The position numbers and the translations under genes were made by a program. Source: Chloroflexota bacterium (lineage in GTDB: Bacteria; Chloroflexota; Limnocylindria; Limnocylindrales; CSP1-4). Taken from it: DNA of 7,657 bases. The notes below the pieces were generated by a model that did not search any database, had not been told where the DNA came from, and worked only from the letters and a program-made list of their open reading frames with translations. Positions 1-5,055 of this stretch are shown here, piece by piece. The first letter of the stretch is position 1; every line of letters starts with the position of its first letter. Location: NCBI GenBank assembly GCA_021789355.1, contig JAJYJR010000268.1, positions 1 to 7,657 on the forward strand, given 5' to 3'.

Positions 1-188
1 TCCCATTGACGGAGCTCTGGCGCGGGTGTCTGCAGCGCCGTGTCCCGCACGTCGGTCGCGGTCGCGCGTCGATGCGCCGCAGACTGCGCGTGGAACCTCG
101 TCCACTCGCTCGTCGGTGCGTCCGGCGCAGGCGCGTTCGGCAGCTCGGGCCGCGGTGTAGGATCAGGCCGTCGGGGATGCGAAACCAT
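1..188 (-). CDS. Hypothetical protein, N-terminal part (runs off left edge)
   Basis: An open frame on the minus strand starts with ATG at 188 and stays open to the window edge, giving at least 62 codons. The start was chosen because GGAGGG lies 4-5 nt upstream on that strand, a strong ribosome binding site. An in-frame ATG at 239 would make it 17 residues longer but has no such site. The visible part begins MVSHPRRPDPTPRPELPN and is rich in Pro, Ala and Arg, so it looks like a disordered leader; no domain can be recognised. It overlaps the 3' end of the excisionase-like gene by 26 bp, which suggests it belongs to the same operon. In comparable actinobacterial elements this position may hold a replication or transfer gene, but nothing visible supports that here. 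Confidence 0.5.
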   Translation of the reverse strand, partial: MVSHPRRPDPTPRPELPNAPAPDAPTSEWTRFHAQSAAHRRATATDVRDTALQTPAPELRQW

Positions 189-525
189 CTTGCCCTCCGG
201 CACGGCCGCCGCGGTCAGGATCAGTGACGCGGCGGCCATCCTCGTGTCCGGACCTGGACACCGTGGTGAACCCGGCGATGCTGGACGCGGGCACGAGCCG
301 CCGGCGACCGACCTTGATGCTGCGCAGCTTGCCCGCGCCGATCAGCTGGTAGAGGGTCGAGCGCGCCACGTGGAGTGCGGCCGCGGCCTCGTCGATGCTG
401 AACAGGCGCTCGGGCGCCGGACCCGACGACGGCTGCTTGGCCAACTCGGCGCGCACCGCGGCGATGATTGCGCTAGCGAACTCCTCAGCGGCCGCCTGGA
501 TGGCGGCCTCGTAGTCGGCGGTCAT
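163..525 (-). CDS. Excisionase-like helix-turn-helix (HTH_17/MerR-type) protein
   Basis: A 120-residue protein with a short helical N-terminus (about 1-30) and a compact winged-helix domain at about 41-87. The motif reads LFSIDEAAAALHVARSTLYQ, then LIGAGKLRSIKVGRRRLVPA, the usual pattern of the excisionase/HTH_17 family. In that family the helix-turn-helix sits in the SxxEAAxxLxVxxSTxYxLI part and the wing in the KVGRRxLV part. The C-terminal 35 residues are Gly/Arg/Asp-rich and probably disordered. Such proteins bend DNA at attachment sites to steer the integrase toward excision, or act as transcription regulators of the element. Its ATG overlaps the stop of the upstream ribbon-helix-helix gene (ATGA, 4 bp), so translation is probably coupled. 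The family is clear; the excisionase role is inferred from the integrase in the same gene run. Confidence 0.8.
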   Translation of the reverse strand: MTADYEAAIQAAAEEFASAIIAAVRAELAKQPSSGPAPERLFSIDEAAAALHVARSTLYQLIGAGKLRSIKVGRRRLVPASSIAGFTTVSRSGHEDGRRVTDPDRGGRAGGQDGFASPTA

Positions 526-734
526 CGCGGGGTGTCCAGTAGGTCAGCGAGTGCGGTCGCTGCCCTACTCTTCCGCCTATGGCGACGGACGGCCCGGTCG
601 ATAGCCTCGACGAGAAGGACCGCGGCCTCATGCGACGGGGAACGGAGGTCCCGATCCGCCAGCTCCGCCAGCTGCTCAGCCGCGGATGCTGGCAGGCCCA
701 GCGTCAGGCTCTTCCGAGGTGCTCCGGTGCTCAT
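522..734 (-). CDS. Small ribbon-helix-helix-like DNA-binding protein
   Basis: A 70-residue protein. A short hydrophobic/basic strand (KSLTLGLP, residues 8-15) is followed by a helix (about 16-29, ASAAEQLAELADRD), a turn with Ser-Pro-Ser, and a second helix (about 34-51). This matches the size and layout of Arc/CopG ribbon-helix-helix proteins, though not strongly enough to name a subfamily. Proteins of this type bind short inverted repeats as dimers and often repress their own gene. The ATG at 734 is preceded by GGGAGGA at 10 nt spacing, and that site is one arm of a perfect inverted repeat (735-751). The stop overlaps the start of the excisionase-like gene. No toxin partner of a toxin-antitoxin pair is evident beside it, so a regulator of element genes is the better guess. 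Confidence 0.6.
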   Translation of the reverse strand: MSTGAPRKSLTLGLPASAAEQLAELADRDLRSPSHEAAVLLVEAIDRAVRRHRRKSRAATALADLLDTPR

Positions 735-751
735 GGGAGGATCGTCCTCCC
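735..751. promoter_or_regulatory. Perfect inverted repeat covering the RBS of the ribbon-helix-helix gene
   Basis: The repeat is GGGAGGA-TCG-TCCTCCC, with 7-base arms and a 3-base centre, directly against the start codon at 734. In the minus-strand RNA the 5' arm is the Shine-Dalgarno sequence (GGGAGGA) and the 3' arm is its complement, so the message can fold to hide its own ribosome site. As DNA it is also a suitable dimer-protein operator. The sequence shows the symmetry; either function is inference. Confidence 0.55.
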
Positions 752-810
752 GGCATCGGGACCGATATCAGGGGCCGAAACCGGTCTCTTATTCGCGAGC
801 GGGGGCAGAG

Positions 811-1563
811 CTACTTGGCGGTCGTTGGCATGAACCGCCGGCGCAATCTGCGCAACGACTCCGGGGTCATCCCCTGCGTGCCGTCCAGGCTGCGAAACAC
901 GACGGCGATGTCGGCGAGGGACGGATCACGTCCGAGCCGCCGCCTCGGGCCATCCGGGTCCGCGGCGGCGATGCGCGCGGCCTCCTGCCAGCGCGCCAGG
1001 AACAGCGTCCTCGTCCAGGCAGGACGGCCCGGTCGGCGCGGAAGGAGCCGCGCGTCCGGGACAGTGCTCGTCTCGCCCATCGGAAGTGGCAGATAGGCAG
1101 CTATGCGATCCACCAACCCGTCCCTCATCGACTTGCACCAGGTGGACTTGGACAAACGCGACTCCCACAAGCCCCGCAATTGGTCCTGGATCAGTACCTC
1201 GGGCACGTCGGAGTAGGTGGTTCGCACGTTCTCCGCGGCCGAGGTCAGTCGTTCGTCGAGGATGATGGGCGTGACGTCGAAACCCGGGACCGTTCCCGGG
1301 TGTGCCTTGTACCACTGGGCGATGTCCTCGGCCGTGACGACCCAATCGCCATGGGGCGGCTCAGCGTCCGGCACCCCCCACCACGGCCCAGTCTCCGGCG
1401 ATCGGTCCGCGACCCGCGGCGCCTGCCCCAGGTGGTGCAGCCGAATGTCCTCCCATTCGGGCTGTCGGTCCGCGATCCGAAGCGCCACGATGCACCCGTC
1501 GCGGACGACGCCGACCTCCGCCCACCGGAGCAGCAGGCGCACCTGCGCTTCCCTCCCAGTCAT
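811..1563 (-). CDS. Hypothetical protein encoded directly downstream of the integrase
   Basis: A 250-residue protein I do not recognise. The N-terminal half (1-100) contains several Trp and acidic residues (for example WEDIRLHHLG, PWWGVPDAEP, DWVVTAEDIAQWY) and has no signal peptide or membrane segment. The C-terminal third (about 177-244) is basic and helical, with RTLFLARWQEAARIAA, a stretch resembling a helix-turn-helix (DPSLADIAVVFRSL) and the end PESLRRLRRRF, so nucleic-acid binding is possible. The start at 1563 lies 7 nt beyond the integrase stop. An in-frame ATG at 1581 would overlap the integrase by 11 bp; neither has a clear ribosome site, so coupled translation is likely. No catalytic motif is visible. 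Function unknown; its position suggests a role in regulation or maintenance of the element. Confidence 0.75.
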   Translation of the reverse strand: MTGREAQVRLLLRWAEVGVVRDGCIVALRIADRQPEWEDIRLHHLGQAPRVADRSPETGPWWGVPDAEPPHGDWVVTAEDIAQWYKAHPGTVPGFDVTPIILDERLTSAAENVRTTYSDVPEVLIQDQLRGLWESRLSKSTWCKSMRDGLVDRIAAYLPLPMGETSTVPDARLLPRRPGRPAWTRTLFLARWQEAARIAAADPDGPRRRLGRDPSLADIAVVFRSLDGTQGMTPESLRRLRRRFMPTTAK

Positions 1564-1570
1564 GGCCCGT

Positions 1571-2797
1571 TCATCGCGCATCGCCCGTTGCGAGGGCCCG
1601 ATCCATCGCGGCGGCGGCGTCGCGGCGGAGCGCCGGCACGACGGCCGCGTAGTGCGCGGCGGTAATCGCGATCCCTGCGTGGCCGAGCCATTCACTGATG
1701 ACCGCCAGCGGCACGCCTTCGGCGAGCATGAGTGTCGCGGCCGAGTGCCGGAGGTCGTGGAACCGCACCCGCGGGATACCCGCGGCGACGCGCGCCCGCG
1801 CGAAGGCGTGAGAGATCGTCTCGGGGAGGAGCCGCCTGCCTACGGTATCGGTGAACACGAGCCCGTCGAGGTCCTGCCATGCGGTCCCCATGGACGCCCG
1901 GGCCGCATCCTGCCGTTCCCGCTGACGTCTGAGCGCGGCGCGCGCCCGCTCCGGAAGGGGGATCGTGCGCCGCGACCGGGCCGACTTCGGCTCCGCCAGC
2001 GTGTATCCGCCCCCGCGCGCGAGAGCGAGCGACTGACGCACGGTGAGCGTCCCGGCGATTAGGTTTACGTCCTGCCACGAGAGCCCGAGCAGCTCGCCGA
2101 GCCGCAGGCCAGTCGTGGCTGCGAGCGCGTACAGCGGTCCGCGCTCATCGTCCGCGGTCGCTTCGAGCAGGCGGCGAACGTCATCGGCACCGAGGTATGA
2201 GACTGGCCGATGCGGTGAATAGGGCGGTCGCGCATCTCCAGCGGCGTTGCGGCCGACGAGCCCGTCCCGCTGCGCGTCGGAGAGCGCCCGGCGAAGCGTC
2301 GCCCGAACGTGCAGTGCGGTCGCGGGTGAGACCGGGCGCGGCCTTCCCGCTCCGGCCGGTCGACCATGGGCCAGGAAGGTTCCCAGCGCCCGCTCCACAT
2401 CGGCCGATGTCAACCGGGCCAACGGCAGCCGGCCGAGCTCCGGCATGAGGTAGCACCGGACGTGCATCTCGCGGGAGTGCCACGTCGAGGGCCGGACGCG
2501 ATTCCGATCGCGCTCGATCCAGGTGGCGAGGTAGGCGCCCACGGTCAGCTTGCGGCCGGGCGGCTCGATGGTCCCGAGCCTCAGCTCGCGGCGCAGATCG
2601 TCGAGCTTGTCGCGGGCGGCGTCAGACGTCCCGGCCCGGACGACGCGCCGATGGCGAGTGCCGTCGGGGGCCGTCCAGGTGATCGCGCCGCGCCAGCCGC
2701 TACCGTCTCGGTAGACGGACCCCTCCCCGGCGGAGCGTCGGCGGACCTTGGGCGGTGCCAGTCGGGTGCTTGCGGGAGTCGCGGTAGACTTCGTCAT
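1571..2797 (-). CDS. int: Tyrosine recombinase (site-specific integrase)
   Basis: A 408-residue phage-type integrase that cuts and joins attachment sites through a covalent 3'-phosphotyrosine. Residues about 24-75 form the Arm-type/AP2-like DNA-binding part (GEGSVYRDGSGWRGAITW), about 84-183 the SAM-like core-binding domain, and about 197-390 the catalytic domain. All catalytic residues are present: R232 (TTGLRLGELLGL), K271 (EPKSARSRRTIPLP), H347 and R350 (HDLRHSAATLML), H373 (EWLGHAGI) and nucleophile Y383 (TAAHYAAV). Length is normal for integrases of actinobacterial integrative elements and phages. The ATG at 2797 has GGGAGGA upstream at about 10 nt; the frame continues further upstream but without a better start. 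The gene starts 156 bp from the 3' end of a tRNA and reads away from it, so the tRNA is very probably the attachment site. It appears intact. Confidence 0.95.
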   Translation of the reverse strand: MTKSTATPASTRLAPPKVRRRSAGEGSVYRDGSGWRGAITWTAPDGTRHRRVVRAGTSDAARDKLDDLRRELRLGTIEPPGRKLTVGAYLATWIERDRNRVRPSTWHSREMHVRCYLMPELGRLPLARLTSADVERALGTFLAHGRPAGAGRPRPVSPATALHVRATLRRALSDAQRDGLVGRNAAGDARPPYSPHRPVSYLGADDVRRLLEATADDERGPLYALAATTGLRLGELLGLSWQDVNLIAGTLTVRQSLALARGGGYTLAEPKSARSRRTIPLPERARAALRRQRERQDAARASMGTAWQDLDGLVFTDTVGRRLLPETISHAFARARVAAGIPRVRFHDLRHSAATLMLAEGVPLAVISEWLGHAGIAITAAHYAAVVPALRRDAAAAMDRALATGDAR

Positions 2798-2829
2798 GGT
2801 GGCGGTCCTCCCATACAGGACGCGACCTG

Positions 2830-2861
2830 GACGGCCTCCGGTCCCAACACCGGGGGCCGTC
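2830..2861 (-). terminator. Strong hairpin in the leader between the tRNA and the integrase
   Basis: Arms GACGGCC/GGCCGTC (7 bp) enclose a single mismatch, then an inner CCGGT/ACCGG stem (5 bp) and a 6-base loop. No U-tract follows on the minus strand, so this is not a classic intrinsic terminator. It lies 32 nt upstream of the integrase start. It could end tRNA read-through, act as an attenuator, or be a protein site. An alternative pairing, GCGAC (2822-2826) with GTCGC (2859-2863), would compete with the outer stem. Confidence 0.5.
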
Positions 2862-2875
2862 GCGCTATGTCCGGG

Positions 2876-2881
2876 AGTGTA
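2876..2881 (-). promoter_or_regulatory. Possible -10 element (TACACT) for the integrase operon
   Basis: TACACT on the minus strand fits the actinobacterial TANNNT pattern. It would start RNA near 2869, just before the leader hairpin. No convincing -35 hexamer is seen at 16-18 bp spacing, so this is weak. Confidence 0.25.
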
Positions 2882-2953
2882 CGCCTGTTGCCACCAGATT
2901 GCTACCACGCCGGGCAAGACTGCGCTTTTGCGGAACGCCAACGTGCGTGGGAT

Positions 2954-2996
2954 TGGTAGCGGAGGCAGGATTCGGACCTGCGACCAAGGGCTTATG
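2954..2996. other. Probable attachment site (attL) within the tRNA 3' half
   Basis: Integrases of this family normally recombine within a tRNA 3' half, from the anticodon or T arm to the CCA, and restore the gene with the element's own copy. The integrase beside this 3' end supports that here. The exact core cannot be drawn because the second copy (attR) is outside the window; the range given is the usual extent, not an observed repeat. Confidence 0.5.
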
Positions 2997-3028
2997 AGTC
3001 CCCTGCTCTACCACTGAGCTACTCCGCC
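2954..3028 (-). tRNA. tRNA with CAT anticodon (elongator Met, or Ile2), integration site
   Basis: A 75-nt cloverleaf with encoded CCA. The acceptor stem GGCGGAG/CTCCGCT has a G1-U72 wobble, the D arm is GCTC/GAGC, the anticodon loop is CTCATAA (anticodon at 2994-2996), the variable loop is TGGTC and the T stem is GCAGG/CCTGC; the discriminator is A73. The G1-U72 pair argues against initiator tRNA, which normally has an unpaired 1-72. Elongator Met is most likely; a lysidine-modified Ile2 tRNA also has a CAT gene and is not excluded. Two features are odd: the T loop reads TCCGAAT, giving C at the nearly universal U55, and A31 faces G39 at the end of the anticodon stem. The element lies immediately 3' of this gene, so its 3' part may have been supplied by the element. 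Confidence 0.93.
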
Positions 3029-3049
3029 GCGTACCGGCTCCGGCACGGG

Positions 3050-3055
3050 ATTCTA
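3050..3055 (-). promoter_or_regulatory. Likely -10 element (TAGAAT) for the tRNA gene
   Basis: TAGAAT on the minus strand lies 21 nt upstream of the mature tRNA 5' end, a suitable distance for a short leader. No good -35 is visible at standard spacing. With no U-tract terminator after the tRNA, transcripts from here could continue into the integrase. Confidence 0.4.
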
Positions 3056-3076
3056 TCCGAACCGGCGAACTCGACG

Positions 3077-3094
3077 CCGACCAGGCATGGTCGG
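3077..3094 (-). terminator. Hairpin downstream of the isochorismatase-like gene
   Basis: CCGACCA/TGGTCGG forms a perfect 7-bp stem with a 4-base loop, 27 nt after the stop at 3122. There is no U-tract, as is common for high-GC actinobacterial terminators. It would separate this gene from the tRNA promoter. Confidence 0.45.
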
Positions 3095-3121
3095 TGGCCG
3101 CGCATGGTCTTCGGGCCGTGG

Positions 3122-3715
3122 TCAATCCCGGATCGCGGGCGCATCCAGGGCGGCCAGTACCTCGGCCGTCGAGCGCACCCGGCCGATCCGCGGGAAGACG
3201 GTGCGGACCGTGTGCGCATGCTCGTCGGGGCTTCGGGCCGCCATGGCGTCCTCCACGAACACCTGCTCGTAGCCGCGCTCGTACGCGTCGCGGGCCGTGC
3301 TCTCCACGCCGACGTTGGTCGAGATGCCGGCCAGCAGGATGGTGTCGATGCCGCGCCGGCGGAGCTGGAGATCGAGCTCGGTGCCGTAGAACGCGCCCCA
3401 CTGCCGCTTGGTGACGACGAGATCGCCAGGCTCTGGCCCGAGCTCGGGGACGATCTCGGCCCAGTCCTGCGGACGGGGCCCCGGCTGCCATGCCGGCGTG
3501 TCGGTCCGGGGGCGCAGCGCATCCTTTCCGTCCACCGACGGGGTGACATGGACGAGCACGACGGTCCCGCCGGCCGCCCGGAGCGCGCCGGCGACGGCCG
3601 CCGCGTGCCGCACCACGTCGCCCGCAGGATGCGGGGCCGTCGGCGCCCCCACGATGCCCCGCTGCAGGTCGATCACCACCAGCGCCGTGCGCGTCGGCGT
3701 GAGCGTCAGGTCCAT
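3122..3715 (-). CDS. Isochorismatase-like hydrolase without the nucleophilic Cys
   Basis: A 197-residue cytoplasmic protein of the usual size for the isochorismatase-like fold. The conserved Asp is D16 (ALVVIDLQRG) and the conserved Lys is K103 (VVTKRQWGAFYGTELD). The third block reads GISTNVGVESTARDAYERGY, so the position that carries the nucleophilic Cys in nicotinamidases and related amidohydrolases is Gly136. In isochorismatases such as EntB and PhzD that position is also Gly, and a Cys-less group of annotated hydrolases shows the same TNVGV pattern. It may therefore hydrolyse a vinyl ether or another non-amide substrate; the substrate cannot be told. The ATG at 3715 is preceded by GAGGAG about 9 nt upstream. 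A TTG at 3745 in the same frame would add 10 residues but is less likely. No siderophore or phenazine genes lie nearby, so true isochorismatase activity is not supported by context. Confidence 0.88.
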   Translation of the reverse strand: MDLTLTPTRTALVVIDLQRGIVGAPTAPHPAGDVVRHAAAVAGALRAAGGTVVLVHVTPSVDGKDALRPRTDTPAWQPGPRPQDWAEIVPELGPEPGDLVVTKRQWGAFYGTELDLQLRRRGIDTILLAGISTNVGVESTARDAYERGYEQVFVEDAMAARSPDEHAHTVRTVFPRIGRVRSTAEVLAALDAPAIRD

Positions 3716-3763
3716 CTCAGCCGTCTCCTCGGTTCCGCGCCGCAACGCGGCTGCTCGGCCGAA

Positions 3764-3777
3764 CTCGCGACCGCGAG
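3764..3777. promoter_or_regulatory. Inverted repeat at the presumed transcription start of the isochorismatase-like gene
   Basis: CTCGCG-AC-CGCGAG has perfect 6-base arms. It lies directly downstream of the TATGAT -10 candidate (3779-3784) and would cover the transcription start, a typical place for a repressor operator. No regulator gene is adjacent. Repeats of this length can arise by chance in high-GC DNA. Confidence 0.35.
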
Positions 3778-3778
3778 C

Positions 3779-3784
3779 ATCATA
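3779..3784 (-). promoter_or_regulatory. Likely -10 element (TATGAT) for the isochorismatase-like gene
   Basis: TATGAT on the minus strand differs from TATAAT at one base and lies 63 nt upstream of the ATG. No -35 match is seen. It sits between the stop of the dipeptidase-like gene and this gene, which suggests the two are not simply one operon. Confidence 0.4.
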
Positions 3785-3790
3785 GGACGA

Positions 3791-3810
3791 GAGCCGGCGA
3801 CGAGCGGCTC
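3791..3810 (-). terminator. Hairpin just after the dipeptidase-like gene
   Basis: GAGCCG/CGGCTC forms a 6-bp GC-rich stem with an 8-base loop, starting 4 nt after the stop at 3815 on the minus strand. There is no U-tract. It could end the dipeptidase transcript before the isochorismatase promoter. Confidence 0.35.
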
Positions 3811-3814
3811 GGCC

Positions 3815-4909
3815 TCAGGCCGGCAGGGCGCCCCGCAGCACGCGCAGCGCGTTGGCGCCCATGACCGCCACCACGTCGGTCTCGGGCACGCCGGCCGCCA
3901 GCAGCGCGTCCGTGATCATCGGGACACCCGCCGCGTCGATCACGCACCGGAGCCCGCCGTCCATGTCGGAGCCGATCGCGACATGGGACGGCCCAAGCTC
4001 GTCGATCGCGAAGCGAATGGTGTCCACGAGGGTGTCGAGCGAGTCTCCGCCGAGCAGCTGCACGGCGTACGTGATCCCCACCACCCCGCCCGCCTCCGCC
4101 ACCCGCCGGGCATCGGCGACACGGACGTTCCGCGTGGCGGCCGAGTAGCGCCGCCACCGGCTGCGGCCACCGGCCAGCTCCACGAAGCCGGTGTGGCTGA
4201 GCACGGGAGGTCGCGTCGCGGCCCCGACCGCGTCGCGGATCGTGGCGGACGACGCGTGTGCGAGGTCGACGAGCACGCCGACGCGCTCCATCTCGGCCAT
4301 GGCCCGCTCGCCGAGCGGGGTCAGGCCGCCGGCCCGTCGCCCGGTGCCCGACCCGGCCATCGGGTTGTCCATCACGTGCGCCAGCGACAGCATGCGGACC
4401 CCGAGCTCGTGGAGGCACGGGACATTCGACGGGTCGCCCTCCAGCGCCTGTGCCCCCTGCACGCCCACAAAGGCGCCGACCGGGCCGCCCGGAGCCAGCA
4501 CGGCCTCCAGGTCCCGGCGAGTGCGGACGACCATGAGCCTGCCCCCCGAGTCGGCCGCCCATCCGTCGATGCGCCCGACCAGGAAGCGGATGATGGCCAG
4601 GTCGGATCGCAGTGTCCGGAACGGCACGCCGAGCCCCAGGAAGTGGGGCGCGGACAGGGTGCCCCGCGGGTCCGGGAAGCGGGTCGCGATCGACATGCCC
4701 ACCAGGCGCACGCCGCCTGCCCGCAGGCGGGGCAGGTCCACGTGCCCGTGCCGCAGGGGCTGCAGGAAGGTGCGCCTGAACAGGACGGTGCCCACCAGGA
4801 GGTCCACCACGGGAGTTTCACCCTGCGCCCCGATCGACCGGGCGGTCGGGCCGTAGGGTCCGCGCTCGCTGATGGAGTGCAGGAGATGGTCGACGACGCG
4901 ATCGATCAC
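3815..4909 (-). CDS. Peptidase M19 (membrane/renal dipeptidase)-like protein with altered metal site
   Basis: A 364-residue protein of family M19, TIM-barrel zinc dipeptidases that cleave dipeptides including some D-amino-acid ones. Conserved blocks are MLSLAHVMDN (174-182), GGLTPLGERAMAEMERVG (194-211), VDLAH with H218, LSHTG with H239, RN at 260-261, IGSDMDGG with D315, and VMGANALRVL (349-358). Compared with human renal dipeptidase, H218, H239, R260 and D315 match H198, H219, R230 and D288. The N-terminal HxD ligands appear replaced by L38 and G40 (VVDLLVGT), and the bridging Glu by Q151 (GVQGAQALEGD). One metal site thus looks lost. No signal peptide is seen, so it is probably cytoplasmic. 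The start is a GTG at 4909 with a weak ribosome site; it is the longest frame, and later starts would cut the barrel. It may be a non-classical hydrolase or inactive as a dipeptidase. Confidence 0.85.
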   Translation of the reverse strand: MIDRVVDHLLHSISERGPYGPTARSIGAQGETPVVDLLVGTVLFRRTFLQPLRHGHVDLPRLRAGGVRLVGMSIATRFPDPRGTLSAPHFLGLGVPFRTLRSDLAIIRFLVGRIDGWAADSGGRLMVVRTRRDLEAVLAPGGPVGAFVGVQGAQALEGDPSNVPCLHELGVRMLSLAHVMDNPMAGSGTGRRAGGLTPLGERAMAEMERVGVLVDLAHASSATIRDAVGAATRPPVLSHTGFVELAGGRSRWRRYSAATRNVRVADARRVAEAGGVVGITYAVQLLGGDSLDTLVDTIRFAIDELGPSHVAIGSDMDGGLRCVIDAAGVPMITDALLAAGVPETDVVAVMGANALRVLRGALPA

Positions 4910-5055
4910 GGGTCGATGCTACGGCTCGCGGCCGCCGAGCCGGTGGGCCCGGACCGACACTGCCTGTCTCCGGCGGGTCTGCCGCTGGCCGGTGCTACCA
5001 TCCGGTTCCCCGTTCCGGAGCGTCCCGTGCTCCGCCCGTAGCGAGGCAGGGTGCC
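4910..5055. promoter_or_regulatory. Divergent intergenic region between the dipeptidase-like and ctaG-like genes
   Basis: This 146-bp space must hold promoters for both directions. On the plus strand TACCAT (4996-5001) is a possible -10, without a clear -35. A 6-bp inverted repeat CGGAGC/GCTCCG (5016-5034, loop of 7) lies in the ctaG leader. I could not identify a convincing promoter for the minus-strand gene. Confidence 0.3.

Noticed and set aside
522..734. Antitoxin of a toxin-antitoxin pair
   Set aside because: The ribbon-helix-helix-like fold fits, but the coupled neighbour is an excisionase-type winged helix, not a RelE, PIN or MazF-like toxin.
40..1665. A 541-codon plus-strand open frame opposite the integrase 3' end and the downstream element genes
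   Set aside because: Its product is low-complexity Arg/Gly/Pro/Ala-rich sequence with no domain. It is antisense to recognisable genes and is explained by scarcity of stop codons in very GC-rich DNA.
3104..5041. A 645-codon plus-strand open frame antisense to the isochorismatase-like and dipeptidase-like genes
   Set aside because: The minus-strand proteins have clear family motifs; the plus-strand product is His/Arg/Asp-rich without any recognisable motif.
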